From: Wenxinia saemankumensis
GTDB lineage: Bacteria; Pseudomonadota; Alphaproteobacteria; Rhodobacterales; Rhodobacteraceae
Length of the DNA stretch: 64,000 nt
Assembly: GCF_900141735.1 (NCBI RefSeq)
Contig: NZ_FQYO01000005.1
Location: 124,001-188,000, forward strand
Direction of reading: 5' to 3'
Numbering within the stretch: position 1 is the stretch's first letter; every line of letters starts with the position of its first letter. Made by a program: the position numbers and the translations under genes. The notes under the pieces are model-generated. The model saw nothing but the letters and a program-made list of their open reading frames with translations, was not told where the DNA came from and did not search any database. Shown here one piece after another: positions 7,081 through 14,769 of the stretch.

Positions 7081-8592
7081 TCACTTCTTCTTCCCGAAGC
7101 CCGACAGGCCGGAGGGCAGGCCGCCGCCGCCGAGGCCGGGCAGGCCGCCGCCGCGGGGCATCGACCGCCCCAGCGCCTGCGCCGCCTGCTCCATGGCCTT
7201 GGGGTCGTTCATGTCGGGCATGGCGCCGCCACCAAGACCCTTTGCACCCATCATCTGCTTCATGGCCTGCTTCATCATGCCGCCCTTTCCCATGCGGCCC
7301 ATCTTCTTCATCACGTCGGCCATCTGGCGGTGCTGCTTGAGCAGCTTGTTCAGCTCGCTCACTTCCAGCCCGGCGCCGGCCGCGATCCGCTTCTTGCGCG
7401 AGGCCTGCAGCAGGTCGGGCTGGGCCCGCTCGCGCTTGGTCATCGAGTTGATGAGGGCGATCTGGCGGCGGATCATGGTGTCGTCCATGCCCGCCTCGGC
7501 GGCCTGCTTCTGCATCTTGGCCATGCCGGGCATCATGCCCATCACGCCTTCCATGCCGCCCATCTTGATCATCTGCTCGAGCTGCATCCGCAGGTCGTTC
7601 ATGTTGAACTGACCCTTCTGGAAGCGCTTCATCATGCGCTCGGCCTGCTCGACCTCGAGCGTCGCCTGCGCCTTCTCGACGAGGGAGACGATGTCGCCCA
7701 TGCCGAGGATGCGGCCCGCGATGCGCTCGGGCTCGAAGGTCTCAAGCGCGTCGACCTTCTCGCCGGTGGCGACGAAGCGGATCGGCTTGCCCGTGACCTG
7801 GCGCATCGACAGCGCCGCGCCGCCGCGCCCGTCGCCGTCCATCCGGGTGAGGACCACGCCGGAGACCCCGATGCGCTCGTCGAATTCCTGCGCCACCTCG
7901 ACCGCGACCTGGCCCGTCAGGCCGTCGACGACCAGCAGCGTCTCGCGCGGATTGACCGCGTCGCGCACCGCCGCCGCCTGGGCGATCAGCTCCTGGTCGA
8001 TATGCAGCCGCCCGGCCGTGTCGAGCATGTAGACGTCGTAGCCGCCGAGACTGGCCTGCGTCCTGGCCCGCTTCGCGATCTGGACCGGATCCTCGCCCTT
8101 GACGATCGGCAGCGTGTCGACGCCGATCTGGCTGCCGAGGATGGCCAGCTGCTCCATCGCCGCGGGGCGGTTGGTGTCGAGCGAGGCCATCAGGACCTTC
8201 TTGCCCTCGCGCTCCTTCAGGCGCTTGGCGATCTTGGCGGTCGTCGTGGTCTTGCCGCCGCCCTGCAGGCCGACCATCAGGATCGGCGCGGGCGGGTTGT
8301 CGATCTTGAGCCGGCCGGGATCGCCCTCGCCAGTGAGGACCGCGATCAGCTCGTCATGGACGATCTTCACGACCTGCTGGCCCGGCGTGACCGATTTCGT
8401 CACCGCCGCGCCCGTCGCCTTGGCCTCCACCGCCTTGACGAAGGATCGCGCCACGGGAAGCGAGACATCCGCCTCGAGCAGCGCGACCCGCACCTCGCGC
8501 AGGGCGGTCTTGACGTCGTCGGCCGACAGCGCGCCCGCCTTCGTCAGGCGGTCGAAGACGCCGCCGAGACGGTCGGAGAGGGATTCGAACAT
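7081..8592 (-). CDS. ffh: signal recognition particle protein Ffh
   Basis: Ffh is the SRP GTPase that binds signal sequences with 4.5S RNA and delivers ribosomes to FtsY. It is 503 residues long with an N domain (1-90), a G domain with the P-loop GLQGGGKTTT (108-117), DTAGR (191-195) and TRMDGDGRGG, and a Met-rich M domain (about 330-460). The Gly/Pro tail is usual in alphaproteobacteria. A CCGGAGG ribosome site precedes the ATG at 8592, and a recognisable promoter sits 34-62 bases upstream. It probably heads the block down to rpsP. Confidence 0.98.
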   Translation of the reverse strand: MFESLSDRLGGVFDRLTKAGALSADDVKTALREVRVALLEADVSLPVARSFVKAVEAKATGAAVTKSVTPGQQVVKIVHDELIAVLTGEGDPGRLKIDNPPAPILMVGLQGGGKTTTTAKIAKRLKEREGKKVLMASLDTNRPAAMEQLAILGSQIGVDTLPIVKGEDPVQIAKRARTQASLGGYDVYMLDTAGRLHIDQELIAQAAAVRDAVNPRETLLVVDGLTGQVAVEVAQEFDERIGVSGVVLTRMDGDGRGGAALSMRQVTGKPIRFVATGEKVDALETFEPERIAGRILGMGDIVSLVEKAQATLEVEQAERMMKRFQKGQFNMNDLRMQLEQMIKMGGMEGVMGMMPGMAKMQKQAAEAGMDDTMIRRQIALINSMTKRERAQPDLLQASRKKRIAAGAGLEVSELNKLLKQHRQMADVMKKMGRMGKGGMMKQAMKQMMGAKGLGGGAMPDMNDPKAMEQAAQALGRSMPRGGGLPGLGGGGLPSGLSGFGKKK

Positions 8593-8625
8593 GCGCGCGC
8601 CTCCGGGGCTGTATCAGGTGGCCCC

Positions 8626-8654
8626 GAGATAGGGACCGGCGAAGCAAACGACAA
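8626..8654 (-). promoter_or_regulatory. sigma-70-type promoter for ffh
   Basis: On the minus strand TTGTCG (8654-8649) is followed after 17 bases by TATCTC (8631-8626). This is a fair housekeeping promoter with a predicted leader of about 25 bases before the ffh ATG. Motif-based only. Confidence 0.45.
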
Positions 8655-8691
8655 ACGCCCCCGTGGGCGCACCTGCGCTGACGGGGGGCGA

Positions 8692-8736
8692 TCCCCGGGA
8701 CCGTCCCGGGGACCGGAAGCGTCGTGGGGCTTCCGG
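8692..8736. other. two adjacent hairpins between divergent ffh and LysR genes
   Basis: 8692-8712 is a palindrome with 10-bp arms (TCCCCGGGAC) around one base. It is followed directly by an 8-bp stem, 8713-8720 with 8729-8736 (CCGGAAGC / GCTTCCGG), and an 8-nt loop. Both flanking genes start away from this point, so these are not their terminators. The whole intergenic space (8593-8891) holds no convincing ORF. Confidence 0.5.
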
Positions 8737-8891
8737 AACGCCGCGCGTCTACGCTGGGGCAGGGCGCGGAGTCAAGGCGCGGGGGGGCCTGGGCGCCGAG
8801 CGGGAGGGAAGGGACGGGCGAGCCCTTCCCCTCGCCGGCGGGGCGCAATAGCGTCCTCGCCGGAACGGGGGACGACGGGACAGGAACCGTG

Positions 8892-9767
8892 ATGAAGAAC
8901 TGGGACGAGGTCCGTACCGCCTATTTCGTCGCCCGCGCCGGGACGGTCAGCGGCGCGGCCGATGCGCTCGGCGTGCACCACGCGACGGTGATCCGCCATA
9001 TCGACGCGCTCGAGGCGCGGCTGGGGGTCAAGCTGTTCCAGCGCCATGCCCGGGGCTACACCCCCACCGAGGCCGGCGCGGACCTGCTGCAGGTCGGGCA
9101 GGCCACCGACGACCAGTTTAACCAGCTCGAGAGCCGGATCCGCGGCCGGGGCGAGAGCGTGTCGGGCGACCTCACCGTCACCACGCTGACGATGCTCGCG
9201 CCGCTGATGGTGCCGGTCCTGCACGACTTCCAGCAGGCGAATAGCGGGCTGATCGTGCGCTATCTCGTCGGCGCGCGCCTGTTCCGCCTCGAATATGGCG
9301 AGGCGCATGTCGCGATCCGGGCCGGCGCGCCGCCCGAACAGCCCGACAACGTCGTGCGCAAGCTCTCCCAGATCCGCCCCGCGCTCTACGCCGCGCCGGG
9401 CTATCTCGCCCGCCACGGCCGACCCGAGCGGCCCGAGGACACGGACGGGCACCTCTATGTCGGCCCCGACGACGAGGGCAGCCGCGCACCCTTCCACGCC
9501 TGGATGGCCCGGAACGTGCCGCGCGAGCAGGTCGTGTTCCGCACCGGCGACGATACGACCGGGGTCGAGGCGGTCCGCGCCGGGGCCGGGATCGGCTTCC
9601 TCACCGGCTGGCAGGCCGAGGGCCTGGGGCTGGAGCGGCTCTGCGATCCGCGAGAGGACTGGGCGGCCGACCTGTGGGTCGTGACCCATGTCGATCTGCA
9701 TCGCACGACCAAGGTGCAGGCCTTTCTGGCCGCCCTGCGCGAGGCGGTGGCGACCTGGCCGGAATGA
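8892..9767 (+). CDS. LysR family transcriptional regulator
   Basis: 291 residues. The N-terminal winged helix-turn-helix is clear (WDEVRTAYFVARAGTVSGAADALGVHHATVIRHIDALEARLGVKLFQR, residues 3-49), followed by a substrate-binding domain (about 90-285) with VRAGAGIGFLTGW near 235. ATG 8892 fits the family start; the upstream frame is low-complexity. It overlaps the following EamA gene by 4 bases (ATGA) in the same direction. That is unusual for a LysR regulator and its target and suggests the two act together. The inducer is unknown. Confidence 0.9.
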   Translation: MKNWDEVRTAYFVARAGTVSGAADALGVHHATVIRHIDALEARLGVKLFQRHARGYTPTEAGADLLQVGQATDDQFNQLESRIRGRGESVSGDLTVTTLTMLAPLMVPVLHDFQQANSGLIVRYLVGARLFRLEYGEAHVAIRAGAPPEQPDNVVRKLSQIRPALYAAPGYLARHGRPERPEDTDGHLYVGPDDEGSRAPFHAWMARNVPREQVVFRTGDDTTGVEAVRAGAGIGFLTGWQAEGLGLERLCDPREDWAADLWVVTHVDLHRTTKVQAFLAALREAVATWPE

Positions 9768-10795
9768 CCTCTGCGGGGGGAGGACCGGGACAGGGGCCGG
9801 GACAGGGGCCGGGACAGGGGCCGGGGCAGGGGCGGGATCGGGCGGTCGACGGGGGACCGGCGCGCGGCCATCTCGCGATGCTCGTCTTCTCGCTGATCGT
9901 CGCGGGCAGCTTCGCGCTCGGCTCGCGGGTTGCGACCCTGATCGACCCCGCCGCGCTGAACGCGGTGCGCTTCTGGCTCGCCGCCCTCGTCATCGGCGCG
10001 GCTTTGCTGGCGCGGGGGGCGGGACTGGCGGGCGCCGCCCGCGCGCCCTGGCGCTACCTCGTGCTCGGCGGGCTCTACGCCGTCTACTTCGTGCTGATGT
10101 TCGAGGGGCTGAAGACGGCGAGCCCCGTCAGCAGCTCGGCCGTGTTCACCCTGACGCCCGTCCTCTCGGCCCTGTTCGGCCGGGCCCTGCTGCGGCAGCG
10201 CGTCTCGCCCCGGATCGCGGCCGCCCTCGCCATCGGCGGGGCCGGGGCGATCTGGGTCATCTTCCGCGCCGATCTCGCGGCGATCCTGCGCTTCGAGATC
10301 GGCCGGGGCGAGGCGGTGTTCCTCGTCGGCTGCGTCGCGCACGCGCTCTATACGCCGATGGTGCGCCGCCTGAACCGGGGCGAGGCGCCGCTCGTCTTCA
10401 CCTTCGGCACGCTGCTGGGCGGCGGGGCGATCCTCACCGCCTGGGGCTGGCGCGGCATCGCGGCGACCGACTGGGCGGCGCTGCCGCCGATCGCCTGGAT
10501 CACGCTCCTCTACCTCGCCCTCTTCGCCTCGGCGACCACGGTCGTGCTGCTGCAATACGCGGCGCTCCGGCTCCCGGCCTCCAAGGTCATGGCCTATACC
10601 TACCTCACCCCGTCCTGGGTGATCCTGGTCGAACTGGCCGCCGGGGGCGGGGCGCCGCCCGCCCTGTCCCTGCTGGGCGTCGCGGCGACGATGCTGGCGC
10701 TTCTCCTCCTCCTGCGGGACGAGGAGGCTCAGCCCTCGCCCAGCTCTCGGGCGAGGAACGCCTCGAAGGCGTCGAGATCCAGCCCCTCCATCTGA
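9764..10795 (+). CDS. EamA/DMT family transporter
   Basis: 343 residues with ten hydrophobic segments in two EamA repeats (about 35-160 and 185-315), an inner-membrane drug/metabolite exporter of unknown substrate. FEGLKTASPVSSSAVFTLTPVLSALFGR is the first-repeat signature; ASATTVVLLQYAALRLPASKVMAYTYLTPSWVILVEL is the second. The N terminus contains a GPGQ repeat coded by a 12-bp tandem repeat. The last 22 codons run through the convergent ArsR gene on the other strand (67-bp overlap), so the natural C terminus may once have been shorter. It is coupled to the LysR gene. Confidence 0.88.
   Translation: MTSAGGGPGQGPGQGPGQGPGQGRDRAVDGGPARGHLAMLVFSLIVAGSFALGSRVATLIDPAALNAVRFWLAALVIGAALLARGAGLAGAARAPWRYLVLGGLYAVYFVLMFEGLKTASPVSSSAVFTLTPVLSALFGRALLRQRVSPRIAAALAIGGAGAIWVIFRADLAAILRFEIGRGEAVFLVGCVAHALYTPMVRRLNRGEAPLVFTFGTLLGGGAILTAWGWRGIAATDWAALPPIAWITLLYLALFASATTVVLLQYAALRLPASKVMAYTYLTPSWVILVELAAGGGAPPALSLLGVAATMLALLLLLRDEEAQPSPSSRARNASKASRSSPSI
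9787..9834 (+). repeat. 12-bp tandem repeat in the EamA gene
   Basis: Three perfect copies of GGGACAGGGGCC and a fourth with two changes encode the GPGQ run near residues 7-24. The unit is a multiple of three, so copy-number change would keep the frame. Confidence 0.8.
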
Positions 10796-11055
10796 CCGAA
10801 GCCGGCCATCCAGACGCTCGCCTCGCGCAGCGCGCCGGGCTCGAGCTTGCACCAGGTGACGCGGCCGCGCCGCTCCTGGCTGATCAGGCCCGCCTCGGCG
10901 AGCACGCGCAGGTGCTTCGACACGGCCGCCAGCGACATCGGCAGGGGCGCCGCCACGTCCGTCACAGCCATGTCGTCCTCGAGCAGCATCGACAGGATCG
11001 CCCGCCGCGTGGGGTCGGCGAGGGCGAGGAAGACGATGTCGAGACGGGGCGCCAT
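10729..11055 (-). CDS. ArsR family transcriptional regulator
   Basis: 108 residues. The winged-helix is seen from LADPTRRAILSMLLEDDMAVTDVAAPLPMSLAAVSKHLRVLAEAGLISQERRGR (residues 12-65), with the recognition helix MSLAAVSKHLRVL. No cysteine pair for metal binding is present in the recognition helix, so this is more like the ArsR subgroup paired with SRPBCC proteins than a metal sensor. A perfect 16-bp palindrome lies 33 bases upstream and is probably its own operator. Its 3' end overlaps the convergent EamA gene. Confidence 0.9.
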   Translation of the reverse strand: MAPRLDIVFLALADPTRRAILSMLLEDDMAVTDVAAPLPMSLAAVSKHLRVLAEAGLISQERRGRVTWCKLEPGALREASVWMAGFGQMEGLDLDAFEAFLARELGEG

Positions 11056-11087
11056 GCCCGCAGCGATGCGCCGCCCCCGGAGAAAGG

Positions 11088-11103
11088 TCAACCGATCGGT
11101 TGA
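11088..11103. promoter_or_regulatory. palindromic ArsR operator
   Basis: A perfect 16-bp palindrome (TCAACCGATCGGTTGA) 33 bases before the ArsR start. ArsR dimers of the non-metal type bind inverted repeats of this CAACC-GGTTG form, so autoregulation is the likely role. Confidence 0.6.
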
Positions 11104-11134
11104 ACGTGCCGCCGGGGACCCTTCCCTCGGCCAG

Positions 11135-11158
11135 GCTCTTATCTTGCCTAAAATACTC
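11135..11158 (-). repeat. 24-nt dispersed intergenic repeat, copy 2
   Basis: On the minus strand: GAGTATTT, TAG, GCAAGATAAGAGC. Lies between the divergent ArsR gene and the atp operon, without the C/G-rich hairpin that flanks copies 1 and 3. Confidence 0.75.
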
Positions 11159-11196
11159 AATCGAAACAGTGCCATGCGCACCACGTCGCCGGTTCC

Positions 11197-11224
11197 TTGA
11201 CTCCGGTCCCCCCCGCCCTTAACC
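11197..11224 (+). promoter_or_regulatory. possible promoter of the atp F0 operon
   Basis: TTGACT (11197-11202), a 16-base gap and TTAACC (11219-11224), ending 30 bases before the atpI start. The -35 is good and the -10 poor. It is the best candidate in the short upstream space. Confidence 0.3.
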
Positions 11225-11254
11225 CCCTGCCAACCGGAACGGAGCCCCGCCGCC

Positions 11255-11593
11255 TTGACCGAGCCCCGCCAGCCGACCGACCAGGACCGCTTGAGAGATC
11301 TCGAGGCCCGGATCGCGGCGGCGAAGAAGGTCACGGAGCCGAAGCCCCATTCCGAGGAACACTATTCCCGGGCGCAGACCGCCTGGCGCATGGTGATCGA
11401 GCTTGTCGCCGGTCTCTCGATCGGCTTCGGCATCGGGTACGGCCTCGACACCCTTCTGGGGACGATGCCGATCTTCCTGGTGCTGTTCATCCTCCTGGGC
11501 TTCGCGGCCGGCGTGAACGTCATGCTGCGCACGGCCAGGGAGATCACGGATCAATCGGCGGGCCCCCGGCCCCCGGAACGCGAGGACGGCTGA
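11255..11593 (+). CDS. atpI: ATP synthase protein I (AtpI/AtpZ-like)
   Basis: 112 residues, a membrane helper for c-ring assembly and ion handling in the F0 sector. It has two hydrophobic helices (about 45-62 and 70-88; [41 protein letters not shown]), which is the AtpI pattern of this group, after a charged N terminus. The start is TTG at 11255, the only candidate that keeps the MTEPRQ opening. atpB follows one base after the stop. The operon lacks the F1 genes, as usual in alphaproteobacteria. Confidence 0.88.
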   Translation: MTEPRQPTDQDRLRDLEARIAAAKKVTEPKPHSEEHYSRAQTAWRMVIELVAGLSIGFGIGYGLDTLLGTMPIFLVLFILLGFAAGVNVMLRTAREITDQSAGPRPPEREDG

Positions 11594-11594
11594 G

Positions 11595-12353
11595 GTGGCG
11601 ACAGAAGCGATCCACGGCGAGGAAACCGGCCTGGTCTTTCACCCGCTCGACCAGTTCCTGGTCACGCCGCTCTTCGGCGATGGCGGGGTCAGCTGGTTCA
11701 CCATCACCAACGCCACCCTCTGGATGGCGCTCGGGGTGCTGCTGATCTGGGCGATCATGGCCTTCGCGACGCGGCACCGCTCGATCGTGCCGGGCAAGAT
11801 GCAGTCGGTGGCCGAGCTGATATACGGCTTCATCTACAAGATGGTCGAGGACGTGGCCGGCCATGACGGGGTGAAGTACTTCCCCTACATCATGGCGCTG
11901 TTCCTCTTCATCCTCGCCGCCAACTCGCTGGCGCTGCTGCCGATGTCCTTCGCCCCCACCTCGCACATCGCGGTGACGGCGGTGCTGGCGCTCGCGGTTT
12001 TCATCACCGTGACGGTGATCGGTTTCGTCAAGAACGGCGCCGCCTTCCTCGGCCTGTTCTGGGTCTCGTCGGCGCCGCTGGCGCTGCGGCCGATCCTGGC
12101 CGTGATCGAGCTGATCTCCTACTTCGTGCGGCCGGTCAGCCATTCCATCCGTCTTGCCGGCAACATCATGGCCGGCCACGCGGTGATGAAGGTCTTCGCG
12201 GCCTTCGCGGCGATCACGCTCGTCTCGCCGCTCTCGATCCTCGCCATCACCGCGATCTACGGGCTCGAAGTGCTCGTCGCCGTGGTGCAGGCCTACGTCT
12301 TCACCATCCTGACCTGCGTGTACCTCAAGGACTCGCTGCACCCCTCGCACTAA
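11595..12353 (+). CDS. atpB: ATP synthase F0 subunit a
   Basis: Subunit a forms the proton half-channels against the c-ring. 252 residues, start GTG at 11595. The essential arginine is R186 in [17 protein letters not shown], and the following helix carries the polar [38 protein letters not shown] marks the third helix. It is translated directly after atpI. Confidence 0.97.
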   Translation: MATEAIHGEETGLVFHPLDQFLVTPLFGDGGVSWFTITNATLWMALGVLLIWAIMAFATRHRSIVPGKMQSVAELIYGFIYKMVEDVAGHDGVKYFPYIMALFLFILAANSLALLPMSFAPTSHIAVTAVLALAVFITVTVIGFVKNGAAFLGLFWVSSAPLALRPILAVIELISYFVRPVSHSIRLAGNIMAGHAVMKVFAAFAAITLVSPLSILAITAIYGLEVLVAVVQAYVFTILTCVYLKDSLHPSH

Positions 12354-12411
12354 GCGCGAACGGGCGGACAGGACCCCCTCGCAAGCCAATTCCAGTCACA
12401 GGAGAAAAGTC

Positions 12412-12648
12412 ATGGAAGGCGATATCGCAAACATGGGCCAGTTCATCGGCGCGGGCATCGCGGGCCTCGGCACCGGGATCTCGGCCATCGGCGTCGGCAA
12501 CGTCGCCGCGAACTTCCTCGGCGGCGCGCTGCGCAACCCGTCGGCGGCCGCCTCGCAGACCGCGACGCTCTTCATCGGCATCGCCTTCGCGGAAGCGCTG
12601 GGCATCTTCGCGTTCCTCGTCGCGCTCCTGCTGATGTTCGCCGTCTGA
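12412..12648 (+). CDS. atpE: ATP synthase F0 subunit c
   Basis: 78-residue hairpin of two helices. The proton-carrying acid is Glu61 in [11 protein letters not shown]; the polar loop is ALRNPSA (39-45). [13 protein letters not shown] and the glycine-rich first helix ([23 protein letters not shown]) are typical. A CAGGAGAAA ribosome site lies just upstream, consistent with the high expression needed for the c-ring. Confidence 0.98.
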   Translation: MEGDIANMGQFIGAGIAGLGTGISAIGVGNVAANFLGGALRNPSAAASQTATLFIGIAFAEALGIFAFLVALLLMFAV

Positions 12649-12676
12649 TCGATCTCTCTTCGATCCTGTGACGGGT

Positions 12677-12702
12677 CCGGGGGCCGGTGCGCCGACCCCC
12701 GG
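12677..12702 (+). other. intercistronic hairpin between atpE and atpF'
   Basis: A 7-bp GC stem (CCGGGGG / CCCCCGG) encloses a second 3-bp stem. It lies 29 bases after atpE. A hairpin here would protect or end part of the transcript and favour the multi-copy c subunit over b' and b. No T-run. Confidence 0.5.
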
Positions 12703-12743
12703 GCCTTCGTCCATACAGCCGCGACCATCCCCGAGGGGCCGAC

Positions 12744-13361
12744 ATGGAACATGATACCGAAGACCTGCCGATCGGCGCCGACCTGGCGGTCGAGGGCGAG
12801 GCCATCGCCGACGGTCCGCTGACCACCGAGGTCGGCGTAAACGACGCGGCCCATGCGGCCGAGGCCGGCGCGCCCGGGATGCCGCAGCTCGACCCGACCG
12901 TCTTTCCCAACCTGATCTTCTGGCTGATCGTCGCGCTCGTCGCGATCTACTTCATCCTCAGCCGGATCGCCCTGCCGCGCATCGGGGGCATCCTCGCCGA
13001 GCGGTCCGGGACGATCACCAATGACCTCGCCGCCGCCGAGGATCTCAGGACCCGGGCCTCCGAGGCCGAGGGCGCCTACGACAAGGCGCTGGCCGATGCC
13101 CGCAGCGAGGCCAACCGCATCGTCGAGGAGACGAGGGCCGGGATCCAGAAGGATCTCGATGCCGAGCTCGCCGCCGCCGATGCCCGCATCGCCGAGCGCA
13201 CCGCCGAGAGCGAGCGCGCCATCGGCGAGATCCGCGACCAGTCGGTCGCCAGCGTCCGCGAGGTCGCCCGCGACGTCGCCGCCGAGATCGTCTCGGTCAT
13301 GGGCGTCGAGGCCGACCAGGGCGCCGTGAACGAGGCGGTGGACCGCCGCGTGGAGGGCTGA
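12744..13361 (+). CDS. atpF': ATP synthase F0 subunit b'
   Basis: One of the two unlike stator b subunits found in photosynthetic and alphaproteobacterial enzymes. 205 residues: an acidic N-terminal extension (1-50), one membrane helix (about 54-75, FPNLIFWLIVALVAIYFILS), then a long Ala/Glu/Arg coiled coil. The start at 12744 follows GAGGGGCC. The extension of about 50 residues before the helix is acidic and poorly conserved. atpF starts 3 bases after the stop. Confidence 0.93.
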   Translation: MEHDTEDLPIGADLAVEGEAIADGPLTTEVGVNDAAHAAEAGAPGMPQLDPTVFPNLIFWLIVALVAIYFILSRIALPRIGGILAERSGTITNDLAAAEDLRTRASEAEGAYDKALADARSEANRIVEETRAGIQKDLDAELAAADARIAERTAESERAIGEIRDQSVASVREVARDVAAEIVSVMGVEADQGAVNEAVDRRVEG

Positions 13362-13364
13362 CCG

Positions 13365-13922
13365 ATGAAGAAGCTTCTGCTGGCAACCGCGTTGCTCGTG
13401 CCCGCCCCGGCCTTCGCCGCGGGGGACGTGTTTTTCTCGCTGCGCAATACCGACTTCGTCGTCCTGATCGCGTTCCTCGTCTTCGTCGGCATCCTGATCT
13501 TCGCCGGTGTGCCGAAGCAGCTCTCGGGCATGCTCGACAAGCGCGCCGACGGGATCCGCAAGGATCTGGCCGAGGCCCGCGCCCTGCGGGACGAGGCGCA
13601 GGCCCTGCTCGCCTCGTACGAGAAGAAGAAGGGCGAGGTGCAGGCGCAGGCCGATCGCATTGTCGCCAATGCCCGCGACGAGGCCGAGCGTTCGGCCGAG
13701 CAGGCCAAGGCGGACATCGCCACCTCGGTCGATCGCCGCATGGCCGCCGCCGAGGAGCAGATCGCCAATGCCGAGGCGCGGGCCGTGCGCGAGGTCCGTG
13801 ACCGCGCGATCACGGTGGCCGTGGCCGCCGCCCGCGAGGTCATCGCCGGCCGCATGAGCGAGGACCAGGCCAACGCCCTGATCGACCGGTCGATCGACAC
13901 GGTGGGCGCCAAGCTGCACTGA
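13365..13922 (+). CDS. atpF: ATP synthase F0 subunit b
   Basis: 185 residues. It begins with a hydrophobic signal-like stretch (MKKLLLATALLVPAPAFAA), then the membrane helix (about 29-48, TDFVVLIAFLVFVGILIFAGV) and an alpha-helical stalk rich in Ala, Glu and Arg that pairs with b'. This is the last gene of the F0 operon, closed by the terminator at 13975-14004. Confidence 0.95.
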   Translation: MKKLLLATALLVPAPAFAAGDVFFSLRNTDFVVLIAFLVFVGILIFAGVPKQLSGMLDKRADGIRKDLAEARALRDEAQALLASYEKKKGEVQAQADRIVANARDEAERSAEQAKADIATSVDRRMAAAEEQIANAEARAVREVRDRAITVAVAAAREVIAGRMSEDQANALIDRSIDTVGAKLH

Positions 13923-13974
13923 CGCGCGGAACCCGGCCCCGATCGACGGGGCCGGCGACCGCAACCGACATGAC

Positions 13975-14004
13975 AAAAGGCCCCGGAGCGATCCGGGGCC
14001 TTTT
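13975..14004 (+). terminator. intrinsic terminator of the atp F0 operon
   Basis: A perfect 13-bp stem, AAAAGGCCCCGGA with TCCGGGGCCTTTT, around a GCGA tetraloop, ending in four T residues. The A-run on the other arm could also let it work in the opposite direction. Confidence 0.9.
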
Positions 14005-14075
14005 CTCGTGGGTCGGGGCGACGGCGCCGCCGGCGTGAAGCCGGCCGGGCACATGATCCTTCCCCGGACACGAGA

Positions 14076-14105
14076 AAGGGGCCCCGGATCGGTCCGGAGC
14101 CCCTT
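14076..14105 (-). terminator. terminator of the Hsp20 gene
   Basis: Stem AAGGGGC / GCCCCTT plus CCGGA / TCCGG with one mismatch and a TCGG loop; on the minus strand it ends CCCCTTTCTC. It lies 52 bases after the Hsp20 stop. Confidence 0.6.
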
Positions 14106-14157
14106 CCCGGGCGGCGTCAGATCGCCCCGGCCCGGGCCCGGGCCGGGGAACCTGCCG

Positions 14158-14622
14158 TCACTCGGCGTTCTCGATCACCTTGGTCCGCGTGGCGGCCGGG
14201 CCGGCGATCTCGATCCGGCGGGGCTTCAGCGCCTCCGGGATCTCCTTGACCAGGTCGATATGCAGCAGGCCGTCCGCCTGCTCGGCGCCCGAGACGCGGA
14301 CGTGGTCGGCGAGGTGGAACCGCCGCTCGAAGGCGCGGGTGGCGATGCCGCGATGCAGGAAGGTCCGTTCCTCGCCTTCGTCGGCCTTGCGCGCGGCGAC
14401 GATCAGGGCGTTCTCGCGGACCTCGACGGTGAGCTCGTCGGCGGTGAAGCCCGCAACGGCGACGGTAATGCGCCAGGCGTCGTCACCGGTCTTCTCGATG
14501 TTGTAGGGGGGGTAGTTGGTCTGGGCCCCGGTATCGGTCGTCATCAGCCGGTCCATCAGGTCGGCGACGCGGTCGAAGCCGACGGTGGCACGGTAGAGCG
14601 GGGCGAAATCGTAGGAACGCAT
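14158..14622 (-). CDS. Hsp20 family small heat-shock protein (IbpA-like)
   Basis: 154 residues. The alpha-crystallin domain runs from about 35 to 137 (NYPPYNIEKTGDDAWRITVAVAGFTADELTVEVRENALIV through LHIDLVKEIPEALKPRRIEI). The N terminus MRSYDFAPLYRATVGFDRVADLMDR is that of the IbpA class. It holds unfolded proteins in an ATP-independent way. ATG 14622 has GGAGGATT in front; the longer frame to 14667 is unlikely. I see no ROSE-type thermometer or sigma-32 promoter I can defend in the short 5' region. Confidence 0.95.
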   Translation of the reverse strand: MRSYDFAPLYRATVGFDRVADLMDRLMTTDTGAQTNYPPYNIEKTGDDAWRITVAVAGFTADELTVEVRENALIVAARKADEGEERTFLHRGIATRAFERRFHLADHVRVSGAEQADGLLHIDLVKEIPEALKPRRIEIAGPAATRTKVIENAE

Positions 14623-14769
14623 GGGAATCCTCCATTGAGCGATGCCTTGTTTCCCGGGGCCTCCCATCCGGGGACGGACCCGTCGCGGCCGGGCCCCGTC
14701 ATGGGCATCCCGTCCGCATCGCTCATGTGGGGAGGGGGATCGGGCCGGTCAAGACCTGCCGCGGGCCGC

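Noticed and set aside
8692-8736. SRP (4.5S) RNA next to ffh
   Set aside because: The conserved tip of SRP RNA (GGAAGG...AGCAGC type) is absent; only simple hairpins are seen.
9787-9834. CRISPR-like array
   Set aside because: The units are contiguous 12-bp repeats without spacers, inside a coding region.
10729-10795. Frameshift at the end of the EamA gene
   Set aside because: The last conserved transmembrane part is complete before the overlap; a convergent overlap explains the tail without an error.
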